From positions 1 through 44,087 of the forward strand of contig CAUZEA010000044.1 in NCBI GenBank assembly GCA_963578605.1: a stretch of DNA of 44,087 nt. The letters run 5' to 3'. Every line of letters starts with the position of its first letter. Positions within the stretch are counted from its first letter, which is position 1. This document shows, piece by piece, positions 25,811 to 35,092 of the stretch. The position numbers and the translations under genes were made by a program. Source of the stretch: JAKVCB01 sp963578605. GTDB lineage: Bacteria > Planctomycetota > Planctomycetia > Pirellulales > Lacipirellulaceae. Below the pieces are notes generated by a model that did no database searches, was not told where the DNA came from, and saw only the letters and a program-made list of their open reading frames with translations.

Positions 25811-27499
25811 TTAAAGTACCACAAGGTCCGTGACCACGATCAAGTTATTTCCCTCGTCCTCTTGTTCCCGGTTGACGCTTGCTGTGATTTTATTGACTCC
25901 AGGTTTTACAGAGACAGGTACTGTGATCTGAAAAGATCCTCCCGACGTAGGTGATGAGACGATCTCAGTTCCCGACTCGCCCATTTCAGCATTGGTTAAT
26001 CGGATTGAAGAAGTAGGGGCTGTTCCATCACTGTTGGAGATGGTGCCGAACAGAGTCACTCTTGCAGCGCCGTACGTCTCTGCGACGATTTTGATGCCAG
26101 GCGATTCCGGGCCATAGGAAATTCCGCTACTGGTTGCAGACATGTTGGCCGGGAGGGAGCCTAGGGTTGGGACGGGATGCTCGACGAGATTAACTCTCCT
26201 CCGGTTCGCGTCTGGTTGAGTATGAGGGGCCAGGTTCCTTTCATCAGATGCCGTACCGTCACCAACAGCACTGCATGGGTTGAAGAGAAAGACTCGAGCA
26301 TTGTCGTTGGAAAATTTTACAAACGGGCGCGTTCTTTGCGGAGGTTTATCGGTATTGGGCGTGATCTGGGTGATGTGTCCCACCCGCGCCGTGACCGGCC
26401 CCACTCCGCTGACCGTGCCCAGTTTCAAGAACGTTTTATCGACGTCCGCACCCGATTTTAATCCGCATTGATCAATCGTAAGGCCCAACACGGCATCTGC
26501 ATTCACAATCGTTTCCGAGGCCGCAGTGAATCCGCTGTTGGTAATGGTCACGTTGTAACAGGGACCGTATTTGTCGGCCCCAAGCGTGATGTCCGTACCC
26601 ATCGACTTTTCCGAGTAATAATTGTCAATGGTGACGTTGGCGCAGGCCCTGAGGTCGATCGCTGACGATCCCTCCCCGCGTTCCCAAGTCGTATTTCTGA
26701 TGCCTATGCTCGAGCCGCCGTTGATTTTAATTCCATACCCACCAGTAAAATTGAGGCCATAAATGTGTTCGACGATCATGTCGTTCGCAATCGTTGCGGT
26801 GATCGGCCTGACAACATAGACCGCCTTAATGCCAGATATTTTAGCGTCGAAGGATCGATCCAGGTTGATGCCGCCGCCCAGGTTGACCAGGTTAAGATTC
26901 TCGATATTTGTCACCCACGCGTCACTAATCCGGATGGCACTTGCCCCGCCATACCTGCCGCGGCCGTTTGGTCCACCCCCCACAAACTCCAGATCACGGA
27001 TGGATCTGTAGGGCCGGGATCCAGTGAAGTCAAAAATGTACCCGGACCGGAAGGTGCCGTGAAGGGTCGTGTTGTTGGCGCCGTCTCCCCGCATGCTGAT
27101 CATCACTCCGGTCACGGGAGACTCCAGCTTGTATTTCCCTGCCGGAATCAACAGGGTTTGCCGGCTTTCGGCGCAGAAGTCATGAGCCGTCTGGAAGTCT
27201 GGGGTGCAGTCGTAGGTGCTGGTTCTCCTGGCAATTGCCTCATGCTCTTCGGGCGGAATGAAATCGAGAATGGTAACCGAATCTCTCAGGCGGTCTCCGA
27301 CCGATCGCACCCTGGCTTCGGCACTTCTTTTAAAAAAAAGTGAGTCCGCGTCACGTTGAGTCGCGGGGGGGCCCGTCTCGGGAGCGGCGCTGGTAACCGG
27401 TGCGGTGTCCTCAGCCACGGCCATTTGCGAATTGTTACCCAGGAGAATGGTACCTAGTGCTGCGAGGATTGCGAAGTCAAAAACAAACAGGCGGTTCAT
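25811..27499 (-). CDS. exported pectate-lyase-like parallel beta-helix protein
   Basis: This 562-residue protein has a signal peptide (MNRLFVFDFAILAALGTILL). Its N-terminal region (RSVGDRLRDSVTILDFIPPE, LLIPAGKYKLESPV) is the entry module of the pectate lyase 3 / tailspike-type superfamily. A beta-helix body follows (repeated Asn- and Gly-rich coils such as VEHIYGLNFTGGYGIKINGG and ANVTIDNYYS). The C-terminal ~100 residues look like a separate Ig-like domain (FQITVPVSVKPGVNKITASV). GGAGG nine bases upstream supports ATG 27499 over 27541. Such proteins bind or cleave acidic polysaccharide outside the cell; substrate and catalysis are not shown by sequence. Confidence 0.75.
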   Translation of the reverse strand: MNRLFVFDFAILAALGTILLGNNSQMAVAEDTAPVTSAAPETGPPATQRDADSLFFKRSAEARVRSVGDRLRDSVTILDFIPPEEHEAIARRTSTYDCTPDFQTAHDFCAESRQTLLIPAGKYKLESPVTGVMISMRGDGANNTTLHGTFRSGYIFDFTGSRPYRSIRDLEFVGGGPNGRGRYGGASAIRISDAWVTNIENLNLVNLGGGINLDRSFDAKISGIKAVYVVRPITATIANDMIVEHIYGLNFTGGYGIKINGGSSIGIRNTTWERGEGSSAIDLRACANVTIDNYYSEKSMGTDITLGADKYGPCYNVTITNSGFTAASETIVNADAVLGLTIDQCGLKSGADVDKTFLKLGTVSGVGPVTARVGHITQITPNTDKPPQRTRPFVKFSNDNARVFLFNPCSAVGDGTASDERNLAPHTQPDANRRRVNLVEHPVPTLGSLPANMSATSSGISYGPESPGIKIVAETYGAARVTLFGTISNSDGTAPTSSIRLTNAEMGESGTEIVSSPTSGGSFQITVPVSVKPGVNKITASVNREQEDEGNNLIVVTDLVVL

Positions 27500-27880
27500 T
27501 CGAGGGGCCTCCAACGAAACAGGTTGCGCAGTATTGAACAATTCACGCTTTCGGCGACATTTTTTTTTGGCTGCGCCACTCTGGCGGCAGCCGACATAGG
27601 GGGTATCTTAGCCGGAATTTTCCGGTTGTGACCAGTGTGGATCCAGCCGAGGTCATCTTATGCGACTACAACTCGATGGCAGAGTGACAGGCAATAGTTA
27701 CCTGGCCGGCAGGAGACGATTTGGAGCTGGCGATACGTATCCGGTTTTTTTAAACCCACAAGTCCCAGAGGTGTCTCCTCGGGTTGGCAGGCAATTTGAC
27801 GCCCAGATGTGCCGCACTCATACTGTAACTGTGTGTCCTTGGGCAATCGTTTCAGTGATAGATCATGCGGAGAATCTTTT
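27500..27880. other. divergent intergenic region with a strong hairpin
   Basis: The region between the pectate-lyase-like and GH43-like genes. A stem GGCTGC/GCAGCC plus inner GCCA/TGGC (27569-27592) lies beside a nine-T run, but the run precedes the stem on the plus strand, so it is not a terminator in either direction. It would sit in the leader of the minus-strand gene. No coding sequence seen. Confidence 0.45.
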
Positions 27881-30235
27881 ATGAATCGTACAGCAAGTGT
27901 CCTCGTTGTTATGGTTCTTACGTCTGCTGGGGCCGTTGCGTGGGCTGCGACAGAAAACGCCGGCTCGACCGTCGAGAAAGTTCTGTTTGACGATGATTTT
28001 GAATCGGTTGCCCCTGGCGCGCCCATTCAGGCGAAGGTTGGCCAGTGGCGAGGCCACGGTCCTCTGGGAGCCAAGGTGACCGGTGATGGTGGGGCGGGAC
28101 CGGCCAGCGAGATTTCCCTGCGGTGGTCTGTACTGGATCGAGCCGACAATGGACGATCGCAGGCCTGGTTGGCCGACGGTCTACCGGCGGCCGAGACAGC
28201 CGACAAACTTGTCGCCACTTTTTCGACCTACTGCGACAGCGAGTCGAAGCAGATAACGGGTCGTTTAGCTGCCTACAGCTTCGGCTTGGGTACGACGCTT
28301 GGCGGCGTGCTGCAAGTTCAGGCGAGTCGCGGCGGGAGCGGCACGTTCTGGGCCGCCGGTCGTGAGGGACCTATCGATACCAAGGTCCCCTACAAGTCCG
28401 GCGTCTGGCAGCAGTGGGTGCTGACCGTTGAGCCCACCAAGGGTACCTACCGATTTCGCGTCGACGGCGTGGATAGTCCGGAGATCCTGCTCGGTACGAA
28501 CTCGGACGGTGGAGGTGACAGCATCGCCCAGATAGAATTCGAGCCGGGGATCTACGGTGACAAACGCGACATCATGGCGAAATTGCTAATCGACGATTTG
28601 TTGGTTGTCGGTCACTTTTCCGAGCGGACATTGGTCAAGCACGAGGTGCGCCAGGAGCTTGGGGCCGAGCAGGGCAGGGCCCGGGATCCGTACAACGAGT
28701 CGGGACAACCACTCAACCTGGGACACCGCTTGCAGCTGTTCCTCGACTCGTCCAGCTATGCAGACCGCTGGGATGTCCGCGCGGTTGTCAACACACCCAT
28801 CAAGTCGCCACGTAACCCGGTTGTCGAACCCGATCAACCGTGGGAGCAAGCGATCGGACTGCCCAACGTACTCTACGAAAAGGAAACGCAGACGTTTCAC
28901 ATGTGGTACGCCAACTACGATGTCGGCGCATGGGGCGGATCGACGAGGAAGACCAAAACGCGGCGCCGCACACCCTACATGATGTCGTACGCCTACAGCA
29001 AGGATGGGATCCACTGGACCAAGCCGTTGCTCGACAAGATCCCTTACCTGGGATACGAAAAAACGAATATTGTCATGCTCGGCAACAAAACCGTACAGGA
29101 ATTCCGCGTGATCCATACGCCCCAATACTTGCGCGACGAGGGCAAGGAAAAATTCATGCTCTGGTACCGCGACGCCTGGCCGGGATATAGCAAGAGCGTG
29201 GGCGTGTCTTATAGCGACAACGGCATCGACTGGACCGAACACGACAGCAACCCGGTTTACGCCAACAGGGCGCTCGATGCCCAGCACTGTCCGATTTACG
29301 TCGAGGAGAAGGGATATTGGTTGCTTTACGGTCGGCCCATGCCCTTGGCGGGCAACGAAGGTCGATACCCCGGCGAGAACATGCGCACGCGTATCGGTGT
29401 GGCCGTGAGTCGCGACATGAAGCATTGGACGCCAATGCGTCACTGCCTTGCCCCCGATGACCTGGACTTGCCAAAACAGGACCCCGCCGAGGTCGACCAG
29501 CATCGCGATCCGGCGAACGCAGGGTTCTTTTTCGATCGCATGGCGCCCATTCGCTACGGCAACCAGTTTCTCGGATTTTTGGCGATTCAACCGCGACACG
29601 GAGCGGGCCGCGGCTGGATCGAATTGGCCACCAGCAGTGACGGATTCAGGTGGCACCGCGCGCCGGGTCGTGTGCCGCTGATTTCGTTCGGCGAAGGTAC
29701 CGACTGGGATGCGGGGCATGTTTGGATGCTGAGTGATGTGGTCGAAGCCGGCCCCTGGCTCTATCTCTACTACACCGGCTCCTCAAGGACATGGCGGACA
29801 CGTTACCCGGACTCGATGCGGGCGATTGGCATGGCCAAAGTCAAGCGGGATCGTTTTATCGGCCAACATGCCGGCTACAAGGGGGGATGGCTGTTAACGC
29901 GAGAGGTCGTGGTGACGGGCGACCGGTTGCTGGTGAACATTTCGCCCGAACACCGCGCGTGGAGCATGAAGTCGCACGGCAAGGTGCAGGTCGAACTCTG
30001 CGATCGCGTCTCCGGCCTGTTAGGTCATATCAAGGGTTACGGCCAGGACGATTGCCCGCAACTGCGCGCCGACGATTACGAACAGGCCGTTCGCTGGAAC
30101 AAGGTGGGCGAAGACCTCACGCCCTTTTTGGGCAAGAAGATTATTATCCGCTTCTGGATGCAAAACGCGTATTTGTTTGGCTTCCGGTTTGCCAACGCCG
30201 AGGACCTCGACAAGACCACCGAAACTTCCTGGTAG
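27881..30235 (+). CDS. exported GH43/GH32-like five-bladed propeller protein
   Basis: This 784-residue protein has a signal peptide (MNRTASVLVVMVLTSAGAVA, cleavage near AWAATE). Residues about 30-250 form a concanavalin-like sandwich (LFDDDFESVAPG, GVWQQWVLTVEPTKGTYRF). Residues about 270-680 form a GH43/GH32-type propeller with repeated blade motifs FHMWYANYD, YSKDGIHWTKP, FMLWYRDAWPG, YSDNGIDWTEH, TSSDGFRWHRAP and YLYYTGSSRTW. A C-terminal sandwich ends at residue 784. It is probably periplasmic or secreted and acts on a polysaccharide; the catalytic acids cannot be assigned by eye. ATG 27881 was chosen because the signal peptide starts there (alternative TTG/ATG starts from 27809). Confidence 0.75.
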   Translation: MNRTASVLVVMVLTSAGAVAWAATENAGSTVEKVLFDDDFESVAPGAPIQAKVGQWRGHGPLGAKVTGDGGAGPASEISLRWSVLDRADNGRSQAWLADGLPAAETADKLVATFSTYCDSESKQITGRLAAYSFGLGTTLGGVLQVQASRGGSGTFWAAGREGPIDTKVPYKSGVWQQWVLTVEPTKGTYRFRVDGVDSPEILLGTNSDGGGDSIAQIEFEPGIYGDKRDIMAKLLIDDLLVVGHFSERTLVKHEVRQELGAEQGRARDPYNESGQPLNLGHRLQLFLDSSSYADRWDVRAVVNTPIKSPRNPVVEPDQPWEQAIGLPNVLYEKETQTFHMWYANYDVGAWGGSTRKTKTRRRTPYMMSYAYSKDGIHWTKPLLDKIPYLGYEKTNIVMLGNKTVQEFRVIHTPQYLRDEGKEKFMLWYRDAWPGYSKSVGVSYSDNGIDWTEHDSNPVYANRALDAQHCPIYVEEKGYWLLYGRPMPLAGNEGRYPGENMRTRIGVAVSRDMKHWTPMRHCLAPDDLDLPKQDPAEVDQHRDPANAGFFFDRMAPIRYGNQFLGFLAIQPRHGAGRGWIELATSSDGFRWHRAPGRVPLISFGEGTDWDAGHVWMLSDVVEAGPWLYLYYTGSSRTWRTRYPDSMRAIGMAKVKRDRFIGQHAGYKGGWLLTREVVVTGDRLLVNISPEHRAWSMKSHGKVQVELCDRVSGLLGHIKGYGQDDCPQLRADDYEQAVRWNKVGEDLTPFLGKKIIIRFWMQNAYLFGFRFANAEDLDKTTETSW

Positions 30236-30241
30236 TCGCTT

Positions 30242-30313
30242 TTAAGGTCATCGTTTGTTGGACCTTAAGGGAAACGGCAGAACCTGTCGGCCTGTTATGT
30301 GAAGGCAGGCCGA
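30242..30313 (+). promoter_or_regulatory. two 8-bp hairpins after the GH43-like gene
   Basis: TTAAGGTC (30242-30249) pairs with GACCTTAA (30261-30268), and TCGGCCTG (30287-30294) pairs with CAGGCCGA (30306-30313). Neither has a following T-run. They lie between the GH43-like stop and the MFS start and could be mRNA 3'-end or processing structures. Confidence 0.4.
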
Positions 30314-30430
30314 TTCTCCCGCCATAACGTCCATCCGGCAGTCCCCCGGGTAGCAGCAACGACAACCAGCGCCACTTCCGGCGGGTGAACCTGTCTGGTC
30401 ACCCACGACCAATGTTGCGATGCTCTGGCC

Positions 30431-31666
30431 ATGGAACTACCTGTGGTTACACCTGGTCAGCGCCGGCGGGCTTTTTGCTGGATGCTTGTGACCGTCCCGC
30501 TCGCCGGGGCGGGGGTCGACATGTTCCTGCCGTCGCTGCCGGCGATGAAAAGGGCCATGCAGACCACCGACTTTGCCGTGCAGCAAACGGTACTTGTCTA
30601 CCTGGGGTGTTATGCCCTGGCTCAAATCGTGTTTGGTCCGCTGGTCGACCGGTGGGGACGGCGCATTCCGTCGGCCGTGGGGGCGGCCGTGATGGCCGCT
30701 GCCAGCGTGGTGATTGCCAACAGCGACTCGATTGGCATGGTGCTGGTGATGCGCGTGATCCAGGGCACTGCCGGTGCCGTGACGGTGGTTGCGGCCCGGT
30801 CGATCGTGGCCGACTGCTACGACGGGCAGCAGCGGGCCCGTGCCGCCAACTGGATGACCATTGCCTGGGCGTGTGGCCCAATCCTCTCGCCAGCTTTGGG
30901 CGGCTACCTGCAGCAGTGGTTCAACTGGCATGCCACGTTTTGGGTCCTCGGTGGCTGGGCTGGTGCAACGGTGCTGACCTCGCTTTTTTTTCTCCCGGAG
31001 ACGCGCCGGGTTCGGCTCACTGGTCCGGTGGGGGATGTCTTCTTGCCGTATCGCCAGATTGCGACCGACCCCATTTACATGGCCTCGGCCCTGGCGATGG
31101 GTTGCCTGATTACGATCATGTATAGCTTTGAAGTGCTCGCTCCTTTTTACATTCAGGTTGATCTGAAGCGAGATGCGGTTTTCTATGGCCACCTCCAGTT
31201 AGCGATGGGATGTTGCTGGATGGCAGGCAACCTGACCAACCGGCTGTTGTCCCGGTTTTCGACAGACTTCATGCGGGCTGCGATTGCCGCGACGATTGCG
31301 ATGGGCCTCTCGGCCGGGATGATCACGGTCGACCTGGCCGGTGGCTTTGGCGTGCTGGCGCTGGCGGTGCCCGCCGGAGTCGTGTTCTTTTTAGCCGCCA
31401 GCGTCTGGCCAATCCTGTACGCGATTTGCCTGGGACGATTTCCCCATGCGGGTGGTGCAGCCAATGCACTGGTGAGCGGTTTGTTCTCGTTGATCAGCGG
31501 CGCCTTTGCATTCGGGGGGACCTTCCTGCAATCAGCCACGGCCTGGCCTATGTGGGCCATCTTCGTGCTCGGCCTTGGATTTTCCTTACTGGTGATTGTC
31601 GTTTTCTTGCGCCGAACGCTCACCCTGGGTGTCGGACAACTCGAGTCGATTGATCTTCGTCGATAG
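30431..31666 (+). CDS. MFS multidrug exporter, Bcr/CflA type
   Basis: This 411-residue protein has 12 predicted membrane helices, the standard size. Motif A between TM2 and TM3 reads GPLVDRWGRR. TM1 carries the acidic DMFLPSLPAM typical of drug:H+ antiporters, the TM4 region is RVIQGTAGA, and motif C in TM5 is GPILSPALGGYLQQW. Bcr/CflA members export bicyclomycin, chloramphenicol-like drugs, sulphonamides or metabolites across the inner membrane using the proton gradient. ATG 30431 has no strong Shine-Dalgarno. No regulator is adjacent, so the substrate is open. Confidence 0.9.
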   Translation: MELPVVTPGQRRRAFCWMLVTVPLAGAGVDMFLPSLPAMKRAMQTTDFAVQQTVLVYLGCYALAQIVFGPLVDRWGRRIPSAVGAAVMAAASVVIANSDSIGMVLVMRVIQGTAGAVTVVAARSIVADCYDGQQRARAANWMTIAWACGPILSPALGGYLQQWFNWHATFWVLGGWAGATVLTSLFFLPETRRVRLTGPVGDVFLPYRQIATDPIYMASALAMGCLITIMYSFEVLAPFYIQVDLKRDAVFYGHLQLAMGCCWMAGNLTNRLLSRFSTDFMRAAIAATIAMGLSAGMITVDLAGGFGVLALAVPAGVVFFLAASVWPILYAICLGRFPHAGGAANALVSGLFSLISGAFAFGGTFLQSATAWPMWAIFVLGLGFSLLVIVVFLRRTLTLGVGQLESIDLRR

Positions 31667-31840
31667 ATCCCGGGCACGAGGTTCGTTCATTGAGCGATTT
31701 TCAGGTGACCTTGGGGCACGAGCGGATCAAAAAAATCGGAGACAACAAAAATATGACAACGCTCTCGGCAGTGGAGAGGATGTTAAGGTCGGTCTCCAGA
31801 CGGGCAATTAACTTGGATCAGCAAAGGGGGTGACTCCAAC

Positions 31841-31878
31841 CGTGGCGATCGCCAACCTCAATCGTGGCGATCGCCAAC
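31841..31878. repeat. 16-bp direct repeat containing GGCGATCGCC palindromes
   Basis: CGTGGCGATCGCCAAC occurs at 31841-31856 and 31863-31878, 22 bp apart start to start, each copy centred on the 10-bp palindrome GGCGATCGCC. It lies just beyond the 3' end of the minus-strand outer-membrane protein gene. Confidence 0.75.
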
Positions 31879-31895
31879 TACATTTTGCTGAAACC

Positions 31896-32855
31896 TTACC
31901 GAGTGATTCCAGCGGCGAAGCCGAACCCGATCAGCCCTACATCTTCAGTATCGCTGTCTTCCACGCCGGTCCAGCGTTGCGTCTCAAACAGGGTGCGGAA
32001 GAAGCCGGTGCCGCCACAAACACACTGTTGATATTCCAGGCCGAACTGAAGTTCCGTAATGCCGTAGCTCCCCAAACCTGTGTCTGGTGGATCGCTATCT
32101 TTTTCATAAGCGGAGCCAAACTGATAAGACTGCCGCAGGAGGCCATAGAGGGCTACGTTGCACCAGCATTGGGTGCGGATTTCAAGTCCGACGACCGGCC
32201 CAATCGTGTCGGAATATTTAAAGGCAGTATCTTCATACTCAGTCCACCGCATACCACCGCTTACTTCGCCAAGCAAGTTGGAACCGAGCCGAAATCGAGC
32301 GGCATATTCCAGGTCAAGCATCTCCTGTTGCAGGAAACCTTTATCAGAGCGATCCCAATTACCATGTGCAAACTCGAAATATCGGACACGGAAGGAACGT
32401 CCGCAACTGTTCATCCAACCAATCGTGTAGCGAGAGCCGGTTTTGAACCTGTTGCCAGCTGTCTCGTCTGGTTCTGAACCCTGTGGACGCAACCACACTA
32501 ACTGCGTGTCAAAAACAACGCCGTCGCAAGGGTTGCACCAGTAGTCGCGGCAGCTGCGGCTACCAGACCCACCACTTGCCGAAGAATTATACGCAGCCTG
32601 CACGACCTCTCCGCCTTCGACCAGGGCCAGGCGGGTCCTGACGTCCGCGAGCTCAGAGTTGACCGTCATCAGTTCATTCTCGAGACTGGCAAAGGTCGAG
32701 AGCGATGCCATGTCGATGTCGTGGTGCGGATTTAACTGGACACGTTCGCCCGGGAATCGGTTGATGTCAGAAAAAATTTCTTCCGCAGTACCCGACGGCA
32801 CTCCGAGCAGAATGACACCCATGGCAACGCACGTTGAAAAATGTATAGTACGCAC
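31896..32855 (-). CDS. Cys-rich outer-membrane beta-barrel protein candidate
   Basis: This 319-residue protein begins at GTG 32855, supported by AAGGAGG seven bases before the start codon. A signal peptide (VRTIHFSTCVAMGVILLGV) leads to a short coiled coil (LENELMTVNSELADVRTRLA). The remainder alternates polar and aromatic residues as in barrel strands (VFDTQLVWLRP, YTIGWMNSCGRSFRVRYFEF, LEYAARFRLG, GEVSGGMRWTEYED, QFGLEYQQC) and ends FGFAAGITR. Several Cys pairs (SCRDYWCNPC, CWCNVA, CVCGGTG) suggest disulfides in extracellular loops. This matches barrel proteins common in planctomycetes; pore or adhesin function is unknown. Confidence 0.65.
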   Translation of the reverse strand: MRTIHFSTCVAMGVILLGVPSGTAEEIFSDINRFPGERVQLNPHHDIDMASLSTFASLENELMTVNSELADVRTRLALVEGGEVVQAAYNSSASGGSGSRSCRDYWCNPCDGVVFDTQLVWLRPQGSEPDETAGNRFKTGSRYTIGWMNSCGRSFRVRYFEFAHGNWDRSDKGFLQQEMLDLEYAARFRLGSNLLGEVSGGMRWTEYEDTAFKYSDTIGPVVGLEIRTQCWCNVALYGLLRQSYQFGSAYEKDSDPPDTGLGSYGITELQFGLEYQQCVCGGTGFFRTLFETQRWTGVEDSDTEDVGLIGFGFAAGITR

Positions 32856-33620
32856 TGAAAGTCCTCCTTGTTACACGTGTGTCGACAACGCAAACTGAGT
32901 CGGCTGCGACGCGCATCCATCCGTGAACGAATAAGTGAAAGATCTGCGAGACATCTGGGCCCGGGTTCCATTCCAGCTAACTACGGATTTGCCGTGTCGT
33001 GTTGTTGTAAAATGGACCGGTAGCCCACTTCAGCAAAATTGAGATTTCCCAGCCACCAGCAACAGTTTTTGCCGGTTGGTTGCGCAACTTAATTCAACCC
33101 ATACATCTTCCGCCTCTCCCCCTCCCCGTCAAAAAAACTTGTAATCGGGAAGGACTGCGTAACCTGGATATTGTCGGCAGGGTCCCGCCGGATTTTTTCT
33201 TTTCAATTTAACAAAGGGCCTGCCATCGGCAGGTACTTTTTTTGTACAACGGTTTCCGAAATGTTTCGGTTACGGAACAGCATACCGCTGACTGGATGGC
33301 AGCGGCATTTTTTCGGCCAACCTGCCGTGGAGCGCCGTTGGAAGTTCAATGGCGGATCGACACAAACCAAATCCCCGCCAGCTGCCACGGTGAGACTTCA
33401 ACAGGTTGCGTGGGGTAGAAATCGTCACATTCGAGGAACAAAAGGGGGCAGGACTTCTCTTAATCGGGCCATCGACGACTCGAGCGGCTGGAGGAAAAAT
33501 CACAGCACGACCGTGGCCTTTTCGTGTCACCTTGAGCCTCCGGCGGCGAATGTGTTAAATGTCTTGACTTGGGGCCAATCCCAACCCCTCAATCCCGATA
33601 TTTTACGGACTCTCAATTTT
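32856..33620. other. long divergent intergenic region, no gene
   Basis: An open frame from 33171 runs into the YrbL-like gene, but its first ~150 codons have no motif and include terminator hairpins, so I treat it as non-coding. The region holds two T-rich hairpins (33174-33243, listed separately) and no convincing promoter by eye. Confidence 0.5.
33174..33243 (+). terminator. terminator upstream of the YrbL-like gene
   Basis: A perfect 6-bp stem CCTGCC/GGCAGG with an ATC loop (33219-33233) is followed by TAC and seven T (33237-33243). A weaker stem CGGC/GCCG with an adjacent T-run lies at 33174-33200. No plus-strand gene lies upstream back to the divergent outer-membrane gene. They therefore either end a short transcript or attenuate the YrbL-like gene. 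Confidence 0.6.
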
Positions 33621-34307
33621 TTGAACTTTTCCAAGCTCCAACTCACCGATGACCTGCTCGTAGCAACCGGCCGACGCCGGAATTGCTATCGCCATCCAGA
33701 CGATCCAGGCAAATGTGTGAAGGTCAGCCACTTGACCAAGGGCCGCGACATGCAGGCCAGGCGGGAAACCAGGTATTACCGCAAGTACATGAGACGGGGC
33801 TGCTCCATGGAGCATTTGGCGACATTTCATGGACAGGTCGAAACCAACCTGGGCCCCGGAATCATGTTCGACCTCATCACCGACCCGGACGGCGAACTCT
33901 CAACCTCCATCGGCGCATGCATCAGGGGCGGTACCCTCGTACAGACATTCGAAGCCGAGCTACAAAAAATTCTTGATTACATGGCCAAAGAGGGAATCAT
34001 CGCGGGGGACTTCAACGAAAGCAACATTCTTGTCCATCAGCGGGAAGACGGCAGCAGGCACCTCGTTCTCGTCGACGGCGTGGGTAACAGCGACTTCATC
34101 AAGCTCGCCGACTATTCAAAAAGTTTCCGAAACAAAAAGCTCCAGCGCAAGTGGGCCCTCCTGATGTGCCAGTTGGCCAGATTTGAGAAAATGGCCAAAG
34201 CTGGAAAATACCCCGGCAATTCCCCAGAGATCCATCCTCCCCCGACCAGCCGCCCGTCAGCCCCGCAGCAGCACTCCGCCAGCCGGGAAGCAATAAGCCA
34301 GCACTAA
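33621..34307 (+). CDS. yrbL: YrbL-like kinase-fold protein
   Basis: This 228-residue protein resembles YrbL (PhoP-regulated, protein-kinase-like fold). It starts LTDDLLVATGRRRNCYRHPD (YrbL: GxGRHRKCYxHP) and continues CVKVSHLTKG, RRGCSMEHLATFHGQVETNL, GIMFDLITDPDG, the catalytic-loop-like GIIAGDFNESNILVHQ and LVLVDGVGNSDFI. E. coli YrbL is about 210 residues, so TTG 33621 gives a fitting length; the frame stays open to 33171 but upstream codons look non-coding. The C-terminal ~35 residues are Pro/Ser-rich. Role: probably phospho- or nucleotide-transfer linked to envelope or lipid modification; not established. Confidence 0.75.
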   Translation: MNFSKLQLTDDLLVATGRRRNCYRHPDDPGKCVKVSHLTKGRDMQARRETRYYRKYMRRGCSMEHLATFHGQVETNLGPGIMFDLITDPDGELSTSIGACIRGGTLVQTFEAELQKILDYMAKEGIIAGDFNESNILVHQREDGSRHLVLVDGVGNSDFIKLADYSKSFRNKKLQRKWALLMCQLARFEKMAKAGKYPGNSPEIHPPPTSRPSAPQQHSASREAISQH

Positions 34308-34313
34308 ACCGAA

Positions 34314-34356
34314 CAGGCAACATACCGGGGGCTTGACCACATCAAGCAGGTTGCCT
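34314..34356. other. nested inverted repeat after the YrbL-like gene
   Basis: The outer arms CAGGCAAC and GTTGCCTG flank an inner CTTGA/TCAAG stem, giving a two-tier hairpin between the YrbL-like and VOC genes. It has no T-run. It may be an mRNA 3'-end structure. Positions are approximate to a few bases. Confidence 0.35.
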
Positions 34357-34593
34357 GGCAGGGCCAATTCATTCAACCCCACGACCGATACCACCGCAGC
34401 CCGGTTCGGGTTTACACGGTAGTCGTCTTGGCGTGATAGAATCTCGGGAACGTCGATTCCAGCCGTAGGGGCCGATCCTATGTTGGTTCCTGCCGATTTA
34501 GGACTCGTTCTCGTCGTCTGGATTTACATTCGGTTCCGTACTGAATCCGTTGCTGGCAGTTCCTGGTAAATTTTTGGAGCAAGTGAAACAACC

Positions 34594-35031
34594 ATGAGCG
34601 ATCTCCACCCGGTCATTGTCAAGACGATCGATCACATTACGATCGTTGCAAAAGACCTGGACAAAAGTGTGGAATTTTACGTCGGTCTTCTCGGTATGCG
34701 GCTAGTCCGCCGGCCTGACTTTGGATTTCCGGGGCGCTGGTTTCAGGCAGGCCAGACACAAATTCACCTTAATCAAGAAAGCGCAGCGGCGGGTTCGGCC
34801 GGGTTGCCACCCTCTGGGGGCTCCGAGATTTCCCGTGCATTTCACTACGCTTTTGCGGTCGATGATTGCGATGCGGCAGCCGCACACCTCCGGCAGCAAG
34901 GCATCCAGATCGTGGTGGGACCTCGAACGCGGCCTGACGGTGCGCGGCAACTCTACCTCCGCGATCCCGATAATCACCTCGTCGAAATTTTTTCAGGCCC
35001 TGATCAAAAAGAAGCAGGAGAACAGTTGTAG
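34594..35031 (+). CDS. VOC superfamily (glyoxalase/dioxygenase-like) protein
   Basis: This 145-residue single-domain protein has the vicinal oxygen chelate fold. It begins with the metal-ligand strand IDHITIVAKDLDKSVEFYVG, then LLGMRLVRRPDFGFPGRWFQ. The second half carries HYAFAVDD and ends LYLRDPDNHLVEIFSG with the conserved ligand Glu. His residues near 14 and 86 and the Glu near 134 are the likely metal ligands. Such proteins are glyoxalase I, fosfomycin-resistance or ring-cleavage types; which one cannot be told. ATG 34594 is the only reasonable start. It heads the co-directional run up to 40954, but the 62-bp gap to the next gene leaves co-transcription open. Confidence 0.85.
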   Translation: MSDLHPVIVKTIDHITIVAKDLDKSVEFYVGLLGMRLVRRPDFGFPGRWFQAGQTQIHLNQESAAAGSAGLPPSGGSEISRAFHYAFAVDDCDAAAAHLRQQGIQIVVGPRTRPDGARQLYLRDPDNHLVEIFSGPDQKEAGEQL

Positions 35032-35092
35032 GAGATTACCGCTTGTCGCTGCACTCGCAACACCGACTGGTAAAATAAGTGAAGCCACCACG

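Noticed and set aside
33171..33620. N-terminal extension of the YrbL-like protein
   Set aside because: Its sequence is unlike coding DNA, contains terminator hairpins, and YrbL proteins start near the chosen TTG.
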